From assembly GCF_002797735.1 (NCBI RefSeq), contig NZ_PGFG01000001.1, positions 992,001-1,056,000 on the forward strand: a stretch of DNA of 64,000 nucleotides. Direction: 5' to 3'. The stretch is from Thermoflavifilum aggregans (lineage in GTDB: Bacteria; Bacteroidota; Bacteroidia; Chitinophagales; Chitinophagaceae). The notes beneath the pieces were generated by a model. The model ran no database searches. It saw only the letters and a list, made by a program, of their open reading frames with translations, and was not told where the DNA came from. The translations under genes and the position numbers were made by a program. Numbering within the stretch: position 1 is the stretch's first letter; every line of letters starts with the position of its first letter. Positions 1 to 8,161 of this stretch are shown here, piece after piece.

Positions 1-557
1 AACCAATTCTGGGCAACGGTAAATATTTAACCAAGAATAGTCTCCCGCCCGGTCAGCATGGTGCCGCCCGGAAACGCAAGCAGCTGGGAGAGTATGCCCT
101 CCAGCTTCGGGAAAAACAAAAGGCAAAATATACCTATGGCGTGCTGGAAAGGCAATTTAAAAAGCTGTTTTATGAAGCCAGCCGCCAGAAAGGGGTTACC
201 GGTGAAACCCTCATGAAGTTGCTGGAGGCGCGCCTAGACAATACCGTATATCGCCTCGGTTTAGCTCCTTCCCGGCCTGCAGCCCGTCAGCTGGTATCGC
301 ATAAACATATCACCGTGAACGGACATATTGTGAACATTCCTTCCTATCAGCTGAAGCCGGGTGATATCATTGGCTTGAAACCTAAATCAGCTTCAAATTC
401 AGCCATCACCAGCAATTTCAGGGGTAAAAACCCAAAGTTCACTTGGCTGGACTGGAATGAAAAAGAAATGAAAGGTACCTTCCTGGCTTATCCGGAACGG
501 GATATGATTCCGGAAAATATCAAGGAACAACTGATCGTAGAATTGTATTCAAAATAA
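1..557 (+). CDS. rpsD: 30S ribosomal protein S4 (5' end outside window)
   Basis: Primary 16S rRNA-binding protein of the small ribosomal subunit. The reading frame is open from base 3, so the start codon lies before the window; the in-frame GTG at 141 is internal. Visible upstream of it are the conserved S4 segments PPGQHGA and LQLREKQK, which settles this. The S4 RNA-binding fold follows (LDNTVYRLGLAPSR ... LVSHKHITVNG). About 185 codons are present. It sits 38 bases before rpoA in the usual rpsD-rpoA-rplQ order of the alpha operon, where S4 is known in other bacteria to act as translational repressor; no such site is visible here. Confidence 0.97.
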   Translation, partial: PILGNGKYLTKNSLPPGQHGAARKRKQLGEYALQLREKQKAKYTYGVLERQFKKLFYEASRQKGVTGETLMKLLEARLDNTVYRLGLAPSRPAARQLVSHKHITVNGHIVNIPSYQLKPGDIIGLKPKSASNSAITSNFRGKNPKFTWLDWNEKEMKGTFLAYPERDMIPENIKEQLIVELYSK

Positions 558-595
558 ACTTCTCATTATTCTTTATTTAAAAAGTTGTTTGGATT

Positions 596-1591
596 ATGGC
601 AATCCTAAATTTTCAGAAACCAGATAAAATCGTGCTTCAGAAGTCAAGTGATTTTGAAGCACAATTTGAGTTTCGCCCGCTGGAGCCGGGCTATGGCGTG
701 ACCATCGGAAACGCCCTTCGCAGGGTGCTGCTTTCTTCCCTGGAAGGTTACGCCATTTCAGGCGTGAAGATCGAAGGTGTGGATCATGAATTTACTACCA
801 TCAAAGGTGTAACAGAAGATGTTACGGAAATTATTTTAAACCTGAAACAGGTAAGGCTGAAAAAAATTGCCGAAGGGGAAATTACCAGTGAGAAAGTACA
901 TATTTCCCTGAAAAATCAGCAGGAATTCAGAGCAGGTATGATTGGCAAGGCAACCAATACCTTCCAGGTGATGAATCCGGATTTGCTGATTTGTACTATG
1001 GATCCCTCTGCCAAACTGGAGATGGAACTGACTATCATCAAAGGCCGGGGATATGTTCCTGCAGAAGAAAATAAACCCAAGGATGCTCCATTTGGCTATA
1101 TTCCTATGGATGCCATTTTCACCCCCATTAAAAATGTGCGTTACACGGTTGAAAATACCCGCGTGGAGCAAAAAACTGATTATGAAAAACTTATTATGGA
1201 AGTAGTTACCGATGGCACGATTCATCCCGAAGAGGCCGTCAAGGAAGCTTCCCGCATACTGATTCAGCATTTGATGATCATTACTGATGAAAATATCAGT
1301 TTCGATACAAAAGATACTGAGAAAGAACAAACAGTAGATGAAAAGACCCTGCAGCTGAAGAAAATTCTGAAAACACCATTGGAAGATCTTGATCTCTCAG
1401 TGCGTGCTTTCAACTGCCTGAAAGCGGCCAAAATCAACTCGCTCAGTGAACTGGTACAATATGACCAGGAAGAACTGATGAAGTTCCGAAACTTTGGTCA
1501 GAAATCATTGAGTGAAATTGAACAAGTGTTGGCAGAGCGTGGATTGCATTTTGGCATGGACCTTTCCAAGCTAAATCTGGACGACGATTAA
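596..1591 (+). CDS. rpoA: DNA-directed RNA polymerase subunit alpha
   Basis: Alpha subunit of RNA polymerase; dimerises to scaffold beta and beta', and its C-terminal domain contacts DNA and activators. The 331-residue length is typical. The N-terminal dimerisation domain is clear ([20 protein letters not shown] near residue 25) and the helix-hairpin-helix C-terminal domain carries [16 protein letters not shown] and the [12 protein letters not shown] segment near 300-315. It lies between rpsD and rplQ in the conserved alpha operon, 38 and 58 bases from its neighbours, so co-transcription is expected. Confidence 0.98.
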   Translation: MAILNFQKPDKIVLQKSSDFEAQFEFRPLEPGYGVTIGNALRRVLLSSLEGYAISGVKIEGVDHEFTTIKGVTEDVTEIILNLKQVRLKKIAEGEITSEKVHISLKNQQEFRAGMIGKATNTFQVMNPDLLICTMDPSAKLEMELTIIKGRGYVPAEENKPKDAPFGYIPMDAIFTPIKNVRYTVENTRVEQKTDYEKLIMEVVTDGTIHPEEAVKEASRILIQHLMIITDENISFDTKDTEKEQTVDEKTLQLKKILKTPLEDLDLSVRAFNCLKAAKINSLSELVQYDQEELMKFRNFGQKSLSEIEQVLAERGLHFGMDLSKLNLDDD

Positions 1592-1649
1592 AATTTATTT
1601 ATTGTTTACTTTCTCCCTGCCATCGGGGTGAAACACAAATACATTTGTT

Positions 1650-2153
1650 ATGCGACACGGAGTGAAGATCAATCATCTGGGAAGAACCAAAGAACATCGC
1701 GGGGCCTTGCTCAGAAACCTGGCCTGCCAGCTTATTCAGCATAAGCGTATCATCACCACACTGGCCAAGGCACGCGCCCTTCGGCAGTTTGTGGAGCCTT
1801 TGCTGACGCGTGCAAAGACAGACAATGTGCATAATCGCCGGTTGGTATTCAGTTATCTGCAACACAAAACAGCCGTTAAGGAATTATTTGACGTGATCGG
1901 TGAAAAAATTGCACAACGCCCCGGTGGCTATACCCGTATCATTAAACTGGGCACACGCCCCGGTGATGCAGCAGAGCAAGCGCTTATCGAGCTGGTAGAT
2001 TTTAATGAGACCTATAAAAAATCTACTTCAACACAAAAAGCAACCACCCGTAAAACAAGGCGGGGTGGAAGAAAAAAGAGCAGCACAACCCAGGCAGCTG
2101 AAACAGAACCTGTATCAACAACGGAAAACACATCATCTGAAGCTGCACAATGA
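1650..2153 (+). CDS. rplQ: 50S ribosomal protein L17 with long C-terminal tail
   Basis: Large-subunit ribosomal protein L17. Residues 1-120 match the family ([23 protein letters not shown]..., [21 protein letters not shown]). At 167 residues it is about 40 longer than the E. coli protein; the extra tail from about residue 122 is low complexity, first Lys/Arg/Thr-rich and then acidic Ser/Thr/Glu. Such tails are common in Bacteroidota L17 by family knowledge and are probably disordered. Last gene of the alpha operon, followed by a strong terminator at 2183. Confidence 0.97.
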   Translation: MRHGVKINHLGRTKEHRGALLRNLACQLIQHKRIITTLAKARALRQFVEPLLTRAKTDNVHNRRLVFSYLQHKTAVKELFDVIGEKIAQRPGGYTRIIKLGTRPGDAAEQALIELVDFNETYKKSTSTQKATTRKTRRGGRKKSSTTQAAETEPVSTTENTSSEAAQ

Positions 2154-2182
2154 ACCCAATCTTTATACCGAACTTTTCTTGC

Positions 2183-2214
2183 AAAGACAAAGCTTTCCGC
2201 TTTGTCTTTTTTAT
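2183..2214 (+). terminator. Rho-independent terminator of the alpha operon
   Basis: Perfect 10-bp stem (AAAGACAAAG at 2183-2192 with CTTTGTCTTT at 2200-2209), 7-nt loop, then a T-rich tract. It lies 30 bases after the rplQ stop and before carA, so it ends the rpsD-rpoA-rplQ transcript. Confidence 0.85.
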
Positions 2215-2255
2215 TTTTGTAAAAATTGTTTCAAACCTTTCAACCAGATTTTGCA

Positions 2256-3380
2256 ATGGCTTCAACAATCGCACCCCGCGCCGTTTTGCTGCTTGAAGAT
2301 GGCACCTGTTATTACGGAAAAGCTTTTGGTAAAATAGGCACCACTTCTGGTGAAATATGCTTCAATACCGGCATGACGGGCTATCAGGAAGTATTTACCG
2401 ATCCTTCCTATACCGGGCAGCTGCTGGTAATGAACAACTGCTATATCGGAAACTATGGCGTAAAAGCCGACGAGGTGGAATCCAGCTCCATTAAAATCAA
2501 GGGGTTGATTTGCAAAAACATCTCTCATTTTTATTCCAGAACACTGGCCACATCGTCTCTTGAACAATATTTGCTCGAAAACGGACTGGTAGCCATTCAT
2601 CAGGTAGATACCCGTGCGCTGGTGATTCACATCCGCAATAAAGGCGCCATGAATGCTGTAATCTCGTCTGAAACGGATGATTTGACTTATTTGCAAAAGG
2701 TTTTGGCACAAACACCCCGGATGGAAGGGCTAGATCTGGCATCCGAAGCTTCAACGGATCATGCCTATACCCTCGGCGATCCCCAGGCCAGTGTGCGGAT
2801 AGCGGTTATTGATTACGGAGTCAAACGCCATATCCTGCAGTGCCTGGTCGATCGGGGCGCATATTTGAAAATCTTCCCGGCGCGCGTTACCCTGCAGGAA
2901 TGTGAAGACTTTCAGCCTGATGGCTATTTTGTTTCCAACGGTCCTGGTGATCCCGCAGCCATGCCACATGCAGTGCAGCTGGTTAAGCAAATTCTGAGCA
3001 CGAAAAAACCGTTTTTTGGCATCTGCCTGGGACATCAGCTTCTGGCTCTTGCCAATGGCATCCCCACTTATAAAATGCACCATGGCCACCGGGGTTTGAA
3101 TCACCCAGTTAAAAATTTGATCAGCAATCGCAGTGAAATTACTACCCAGAACCATGGATTTGCCGTAGATCCAGATGCCCTGCGCCTTTCAGAAATCATG
3201 GAAATTACCCACATCAACCTGAACGACGGATCTATTGAAGGCATGCGTATGAAATATCAACCCGCTTTTTCTGTGCAATACCATCCCGAATCCACGCCAG
3301 GGCCGCATGATTCCAGATATTTGTTTGATGATTTCATCAGGCAGGTAAAAATGCATCAGAACGCACCTGTCAATGCCTAA
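2256..3380 (+). CDS. carA: carbamoyl-phosphate synthase small subunit
   Basis: Glutamine amidotransferase subunit of carbamoyl-phosphate synthase; releases ammonia from glutamine for CarB in arginine and pyrimidine synthesis. ATG at 2256 gives 374 residues (MASTIAPRAVLLLEDG), close to the E. coli 382; an in-frame TTG at 2226 is less likely. The N-terminal domain runs to about residue 175. The class I amidotransferase domain has the nucleophile Cys257 in GICLGHQ and the His343/Glu345 pair in YHPES. No carB is present in the window, so the two subunits are not encoded side by side here. Confidence 0.97.
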   Translation: MASTIAPRAVLLLEDGTCYYGKAFGKIGTTSGEICFNTGMTGYQEVFTDPSYTGQLLVMNNCYIGNYGVKADEVESSSIKIKGLICKNISHFYSRTLATSSLEQYLLENGLVAIHQVDTRALVIHIRNKGAMNAVISSETDDLTYLQKVLAQTPRMEGLDLASEASTDHAYTLGDPQASVRIAVIDYGVKRHILQCLVDRGAYLKIFPARVTLQECEDFQPDGYFVSNGPGDPAAMPHAVQLVKQILSTKKPFFGICLGHQLLALANGIPTYKMHHGHRGLNHPVKNLISNRSEITTQNHGFAVDPDALRLSEIMEITHINLNDGSIEGMRMKYQPAFSVQYHPESTPGPHDSRYLFDDFIRQVKMHQNAPVNA

Positions 3381-3406
3381 AAAAAGAAAAATTTTTTGAT
3401 TAAGGC

Positions 3407-3437
3407 TTTGTTAAATTCGGAAAATTTCCTATACTTG
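3407..3437 (+). promoter_or_regulatory. Bacteroidota-type promoter for the orphan small RNA
   Basis: TTTG at 3407-3410, a 19-nt spacer, then TATACTTG at 3430-3437, a 7-of-8-type match to the Bacteroidota -7 element TAnnTTTG. Start of transcription would be near 3444. No protein gene follows on this strand for 4.7 kb, so the promoter serves the RNA described next. Confidence 0.6.
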
Positions 3438-3443
3438 CCGATA

Positions 3444-3554
3444 CAAAAAAGAAATGTCCCCTAGACAGGGGACATCTGATGCACAGTTAGGTAACTCCTT
3501 ATTACCCACTACCATTTTCAAGCACCATATGAGCAAGTATGGTGCCAATTTTTT
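3444..3554 (+). ncRNA. candidate orphan small RNA, about 110 nt
   Basis: Independent transcription unit with no coding capacity. It begins just after a promoter-like element and holds three consecutive hairpins: a perfect 8-bp stem ATGTCCCC/GGGGACAT (3454-3461 with 3468-3475), a weaker GGTAA/TTACC hairpin around 3490-3506, and a terminator hairpin GCACCATA/TATGGTGC (3522-3529 with 3538-3545) followed by TTTTTT at 3549-3554. The terminator has its T-run only on this strand. It stands alone between carA (plus) and a convergent peptidase gene (minus), so it is not a leader. Length near 110 nt invites comparison with the 6S-Flavo family, but I cannot confirm that; it may be a lineage-specific regulator. 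Confidence 0.6.
3522..3554 (+). terminator. Rho-independent terminator of the small RNA
   Basis: 8-bp stem GCACCATA/TATGGTGC with an 8-nt loop and a run of six T. On the minus strand the stem is followed by mixed sequence, so it is not a terminator for the peptidase gene that ends at 3843. Confidence 0.75.
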
Positions 3555-3842
3555 ATAAAGAAGTTTTATTTCTCAAGAACTATTCGTAAGTCTTTCACTT
3601 TCACTCTTTTCCGTATCACGGTGCAAATTTAGCTCATTCCTGGTTTTGTTTCATAGCATACCTGCAAGTTTTACATACAATTAATAATTCTTTTCTCATA
3701 AACAAGTATTAAATTAAATTATATCCTTCATTCAAATGCAATTTTACTTAAAAAATTGATTTTAGAAAAAAATATTTTTAATTATTCAAAGCAAAATTAG
3801 TTGATTTTACATAATTCTGATACTAAAAATCAATATTTATTT
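3555..3842. other. AT-rich intergenic stretch
   Basis: Very AT-rich sequence between the small-RNA terminator and the 3' end of the convergent M28 peptidase gene. I see no open frame of note, no repeat and no convincing terminator. One TAAATTTG occurs on the minus strand near 3629 but has no well-placed -33 element. Confidence 0.5.
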
Positions 3843-6098
3843 TTAATTAATATGATTTAGTTTTTCGATAAGGGTTGCCAATCTTTCCAGGGCTGATGCT
3901 TCTTCATGGATTTGCTGGCGGGCTTCCTGCCAATGGTCCTGTTCAATGGCTTCGCGCGCACCGGGAAGAGTTTTCACACCGTAGCCTGTGTACAGGCCAG
4001 GTGCATATATCGTATGTTGATACCACGGGCGATGGGGGAGTCCGTTTGGATCCAGCAGACACTTTTCGCTGTGCGGCAGCATCTCATTCAGCTGTCGAAG
4101 CACCTGGGGCGGGATTTTCTCTATTTCCCGGGTATAGGATGCATATGCCCGGCTTAAGGTGTCCAGGCGACTCAGGGCATTTAACAGTGGACTAAAATCC
4201 AGATAGGGAACCGGCTTTTTGGGAGCAGGGGGATTGAAATGCTGCTGTGGATCGCTGGAAAGTGCATATATCCTGTTTTCAATCCACTGATTGACAGTGG
4301 CAGCGGTGTCTCTTTTCTGTTGTTCCAATCTTTGCAATTGATGGACATAAGATTTTACTGTTTCCGTGAAATGGGTGAAGTCAAACGGCAGCAGATCGCA
4401 ATTGGCAAGCCTGAGTAGGCATCTGCCCATGGTTTTGCTTAAGGTAATGCCGTAGCTGAAGGCAGAATCCTTAAACCGAATGTAATTGAGATAGGTATCG
4501 TACAGTGTATGATATTCCCCGCCTTCATCCTCGCCGCCATATCCTACGTTTAGGGAAGCGATACCTGCATGTTGCAGGAAAGGCGAATAGTCGGATCCGG
4601 AACCTAATGCACTGATATGCACAAACCGCTCACCATCCAGTGTCGGCGCATTTGCGCCGTCGTGGCTGATGATTCGGGCTCTGAGGCGTGCCAGCACATT
4701 GGTATCGGTTTCAGGGTCGGGCACGCTGAGGGCTACTTCGTTAAAAAACTTCTCCAAAGTATGGGAGCCTCCCACGCCTAGAAATCCTCTGCCATTGCCG
4801 TCGCTATTCAGGTACACAACTGCTTTTTGCTGAAGTTCCTGCAGATGATCTTCCACCCATTCGGTGGATCCCAGCAAACCTTGTTCTTCGCCGTCCCAGG
4901 CACAGAATACCAATGTGCGCTGGGGCTGCCAGCCCTGTTTGTGCAATGCGGCAATCGCCTTTGCTTCGGCCAGCATGGCTACCTGCCCGCTGATGGGATC
5001 TGCAGCTCCATGAACCCAGGCATCGTAATGATTGCCGCGGATAATCCATTGATCCGGATATGATTTTCCGGGCATCATGGCAATGACATCATAACAGGGG
5101 ACAAGATCCCATTTGAATTTCAACTTCAGATGTACAACTGCAGGCCCTGCCCCCAGATGATAGGTGATGGGCAAGGCGCCCCGCCAGGATGGAGGTGCTA
5201 CAGGTCCAGAGAGGGCTTCTAGCAATGGTTGTGCATCGTGATAGGAAATGGGCAATACAGGAATTTTGGTAAATACCTGTACCTGATCCAGGCTCAGCCG
5301 TTTGGCTTGAGGGGTAGCCGCAACGCCAGGTGTGAGCGGATCTCCCGAATAAACCGGCATATCCATAACCGATCCGCGTTGCACTCCCCATGGATTCTTA
5401 AACGGACCTGCAGGGTAGGTATCCCCCTGGTAATAACCATCATCCGCTGGATCAGAATAGATGATACAACCGATGGCTCCATGCTCTGCAGCCACTTTGG
5501 GCTTGATACCACGCCAGGAATGGCCATATCGTGCAATTACGATTTTGCCTTTTACATCAATTCCGTATCGGGCAAGTGTTTCATAATCTTCTGGCAGCCC
5601 ATAATTCACATATACGAGCTCCCCTGTCACATCTCCATCTGTTGAATATGCATTAAAGGGAGGAAGTGCCTGTTGAATCTGCTGGGTGTACGGGTCGTTT
5701 GCCACGGGTTTTTCCATTAAGGAAGCAGTAAAATGATGAGGAGCCGTTAATTCCAGGATGCGTATCTCGGGAGTAGGGAAAAGCACTTTATAGGTATCGA
5801 TCCGGGTTTGATAGCCCCAGGCACGAAACAAGGAATCCAGGAAGAGGGTATTTTGATGATCATAGGCTGAACCCAAGTGATGGGGCTGGGCAGCCAGGCG
5901 CTTCATCCAGTTATCCAAATCACTTGCCTGAAGCAAATGATCGAATTGTTGTTCCAGTTGTGTTTCGGCGGATGCGTGCGCTGATGTAAAACCCATGATC
6001 CCGACAGATGCTGATGAAGACTGGCCAAAACCTTGATATGTGTGCAGAAAAACCAATAATAAACCCATGGCGGGGATGAACGGGCGTAAGGTGTGCAT
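3843..6098 (-). CDS. secreted M28-family metallopeptidase (glutamate carboxypeptidase II-like)
   Basis: Predicted exported di-zinc aminopeptidase/carboxypeptidase acting on peptides outside the cytoplasm. The ATG at 6098 gives 751 residues with a signal peptide ending near AFGQ-type residues 24-26; an upstream in-frame TTG at 6149 would bury it. Order: signal peptide, linker, PA domain inserted around 150-300, M28 catalytic domain around 330-560, C-terminal helical dimerisation-like domain. The metal and catalytic residues of the GCPII family are all visible: His357 (NHYDAW), Asp367 (ADPISG), Glu404/Glu405 (DGEEQGLLGS), Asp433 (NSDGNG) and His530 (HTLYDTY). Domain order resembles PSMA/transferrin-receptor proteins. 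Substrate unknown. Confidence 0.92.
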   Translation of the reverse strand: MHTLRPFIPAMGLLLVFLHTYQGFGQSSSASVGIMGFTSAHASAETQLEQQFDHLLQASDLDNWMKRLAAQPHHLGSAYDHQNTLFLDSLFRAWGYQTRIDTYKVLFPTPEIRILELTAPHHFTASLMEKPVANDPYTQQIQQALPPFNAYSTDGDVTGELVYVNYGLPEDYETLARYGIDVKGKIVIARYGHSWRGIKPKVAAEHGAIGCIIYSDPADDGYYQGDTYPAGPFKNPWGVQRGSVMDMPVYSGDPLTPGVAATPQAKRLSLDQVQVFTKIPVLPISYHDAQPLLEALSGPVAPPSWRGALPITYHLGAGPAVVHLKLKFKWDLVPCYDVIAMMPGKSYPDQWIIRGNHYDAWVHGAADPISGQVAMLAEAKAIAALHKQGWQPQRTLVFCAWDGEEQGLLGSTEWVEDHLQELQQKAVVYLNSDGNGRGFLGVGGSHTLEKFFNEVALSVPDPETDTNVLARLRARIISHDGANAPTLDGERFVHISALGSGSDYSPFLQHAGIASLNVGYGGEDEGGEYHTLYDTYLNYIRFKDSAFSYGITLSKTMGRCLLRLANCDLLPFDFTHFTETVKSYVHQLQRLEQQKRDTAATVNQWIENRIYALSSDPQQHFNPPAPKKPVPYLDFSPLLNALSRLDTLSRAYASYTREIEKIPPQVLRQLNEMLPHSEKCLLDPNGLPHRPWYQHTIYAPGLYTGYGVKTLPGAREAIEQDHWQEARQQIHEEASALERLATLIEKLNHIN

Positions 6099-6186
6099 AG
6101 TGCTTAGATTTTGTGATACGAAAATATCGTGCACATGCAGGAAATGCAAGCTAAATTTTCATGACCGGCAGAACATACAAAATGTG

Positions 6187-7386
6187 TTAGGGCATGCAGC
6201 GGTCAGGATATTGTTCCAGCGCTATTTTGAGGCAATGCATGGCCCGGATCAGGGCAGGTTCTTCAAGCACATAGGCGATGCGTACTTCCTGCTGGCCCAG
6301 ACCGGGAGTGGCATAAAATCCGGCCCCGGGTGCCATCATCACGGTTTCTCCTTCATAGGAAAAACTTTCCAACATCCATTGGCAGAAACTGTCGGCATTT
6401 TTTACCGGAAGACGGGCCATAGCGTAAAATGCTCCCTGCGGCATCGGACAGAACACACCAGGTATTTCATTGAGCAATTTTACCAGGGTATCTCTGCGTT
6501 GTTTGTACTCCTGGCGTGTTGCCTCGAAATAGTCTGGTGGAAGATCCAAAGCCGCAGCTGCACCGATTTGTTCGAGAGTAGGGGGTGAAAGTCGCGCCTG
6601 TGCATATTTTAAAGCGGAGGCGACGACCTCGGGGTGATGTGAAATCAATGCGCCGATACGGGCTCCGCAGGCACTGTAGCGCTTGGAAATGGTATCAAGC
6701 AATATCACCTGATCACGGATCGATGACAAGCTGAGGGCTGAGTAATGGGTCCCTTCATAACAAAATTCCCGGTAGGCCTCATCGGAAAACAAAAATAGCT
6801 GGTGTTTACGGCAGATATCTTCCAGCACCCGTAGCTCCTCAAGGGTATATACGTGTCCGGTAGGGTTATTGGGATTGCATATTAGCACGGCCCGCGTACG
6901 AGGCCCGATAGCCTGTTCAAAAGCTTCCCGATCCGGCAGGGCAAAACCGCTTTCAATATCGGATGGAATAGGCTTTACCTGAATACCCGCTTCAGCAGCA
7001 AATCCCAGATAATTTGCATAACAAGGTTCCGGAATCAATACCTCATCGCCGGCATCCAAGCAGGTCATCATAGCAAACAAAATAGCCTCTGAACCTCCTG
7101 TGGTAACGATGATTTCATCGGGAGATACATCGAGACCCAGGCGCTGATAATATCGGGTTAATTTTTCCCTGTAGGCATAATTCCCTGCGCTATGGCTATA
7201 GGCCAGCACATCAAGCCGTGCATCTCGGATAGCTTGCAGATATGCCGGTGGTGTTTTTATATCAGGCTGGCCGATGTTCAGATAATGGATGTGAATACCT
7301 TTCCGAGCGGCCTGTTCTGCAAATGGTACCAGTTTGCGAATAGGCGAAGCAGGCATTTGTAGTGCACGTTGACTGACGGGTAACAT
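6187..7386 (-). CDS. pyridoxal-phosphate aminotransferase, class I/II
   Basis: Fold-type I PLP enzyme of the aspartate/aromatic aminotransferase group, 399 residues from an ATG. Visible active-site features are NPNNPTG at 171-177, SDEAY around 201-205 with the pyridine-binding Asp202, and the Schiff-base Lys235 in DTISKRYSACGARIG. The closest functional group by motif is aspartate/prephenate aminotransferase, but substrate cannot be read reliably. It lies 88 bases upstream of the M28 peptidase start and on the same strand, so the two may be co-transcribed. Confidence 0.9.
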   Translation of the reverse strand: MLPVSQRALQMPASPIRKLVPFAEQAARKGIHIHYLNIGQPDIKTPPAYLQAIRDARLDVLAYSHSAGNYAYREKLTRYYQRLGLDVSPDEIIVTTGGSEAILFAMMTCLDAGDEVLIPEPCYANYLGFAAEAGIQVKPIPSDIESGFALPDREAFEQAIGPRTRAVLICNPNNPTGHVYTLEELRVLEDICRKHQLFLFSDEAYREFCYEGTHYSALSLSSIRDQVILLDTISKRYSACGARIGALISHHPEVVASALKYAQARLSPPTLEQIGAAAALDLPPDYFEATRQEYKQRRDTLVKLLNEIPGVFCPMPQGAFYAMARLPVKNADSFCQWMLESFSYEGETVMMAPGAGFYATPGLGQQEVRIAYVLEEPALIRAMHCLKIALEQYPDRCMP

Positions 7387-7485
7387 GCAGCAAACTTAAG
7401 ATATTTTAGTTGCATAGTGCATGCTACAAGGGAACGAAAGCAAACCCTGCTGATGAAAAATAACTGATGGAATGAATTATTGGAT

Positions 7486-7518
7486 ATAAAAAGAAAAGCC
7501 GCTGCTGAAGCGGCTTTT
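7486..7518 (-). terminator. Rho-independent terminator after the DUF1573 gene
   Basis: Perfect 10-bp stem AAAAGCCGCT/AGCGGCTTTT (7494-7503 with 7509-7518), 5-nt loop, followed on the minus strand by CTTTTT. It lies 25 bases beyond the DUF1573 stop and separates that gene from the aminotransferase. Confidence 0.85.
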
Positions 7519-7543
7519 CAAACAATTGGATGCAAGAGCAAAA

Positions 7544-7948
7544 TCATTGTACTACTTTTCCTGTAAAATGCAGATCTAGTTCCTGGTCAATGCCTTTGAA
7601 TTTTACTGAAACTGTTTTGCTGGCTTCTCCCAGCACAGCTGCGTTATACGTGGCAACTATTTTCCCTTCCTTGCCGGGCAGCACAGGTTCCTGTGTATAG
7701 CTGGGTGTGGTGCAACCACAAGATGGTCGCACATTTTCAATAATTAAAGGAGTGTTACCCACATTTTTGAATACGAATGTAACGGAAACAGGATGGTTTA
7801 ATTTTGTCGTTCCGAAATCAATCGTTTCCTGATTAAATTTCACCTTACCAGCAAAAGGATCGGATGATTGTGCGGATGAAGCTGTTTGCGCCATAGAGGG
7901 TAGCAAGGCGCCCAGCAACATAGACAAGCTCAATATCAGTTTTTTCAT
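7544..7948 (-). CDS. exported DUF1573 domain protein
   Basis: Small exported protein of 134 residues: signal peptide MKKLILSLSMLLGALLPSMA, then a single DUF1573 domain (FNQETIDFGTTKLNHPVSVTFVFKNVGNTPLIIENVRPSCGCT). This immunoglobulin-like domain is widespread in secreted Bacteroidota proteins; the SCGC motif is characteristic. Biochemical role is unknown. It is a one-gene unit, with a -7-type element upstream at 7995-8002 and its own terminator. Confidence 0.88.
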   Translation of the reverse strand: MKKLILSLSMLLGALLPSMAQTASSAQSSDPFAGKVKFNQETIDFGTTKLNHPVSVTFVFKNVGNTPLIIENVRPSCGCTTPSYTQEPVLPGKEGKIVATYNAAVLGEASKTVSVKFKGIDQELDLHFTGKVVQ

Positions 7949-7994
7949 GGGAAAAATGTTTTAAATGAAAAATTTTGTTCTGTTCAAAGCACAT

Positions 7995-8002
7995 CAAATT
8001 TA
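7995..8002 (-). promoter_or_regulatory. -7 promoter element for the DUF1573 gene
   Basis: Read on the minus strand this is TAAATTTG, an exact TAnnTTTG match, 46 bases before the DUF1573 ATG. An upstream ATTG is 15 nt away, slightly short for the usual -33 spacing, so the call rests mostly on the -7 box. Confidence 0.5.
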
Positions 8003-8093
8003 CTACCAAAATATAAACAATAGCAGATAAATGATTCAAAATTCTACAAAATTTTTTCTTCCTTCGTGTGAAATTATATGTGGGATAGCGGGG

Positions 8094-8121
8094 TTTGTCC
8101 TTCAGAAAAAGGGTAAATTTG
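8094..8121 (+). promoter_or_regulatory. promoter of the fused E1 dehydrogenase gene
   Basis: TTTG at 8094-8097, 16-nt spacer, and an exact TAnnTTTG match (TAAATTTG) at 8114-8121. Transcription would start near 8128 and leave a leader of about 34 nt before the ATG at 8162. Confidence 0.55.
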
Positions 8122-8161
8122 TTAACATCGCACCTTCAATGTAAAGCTAAATACCATACGC

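Noticed and set aside
141-557. Start of rpsD at the GTG at 141
   Set aside because: The frame is open from base 3 and encodes the conserved S4 motif PPGQHGA upstream, so the start is outside the window.
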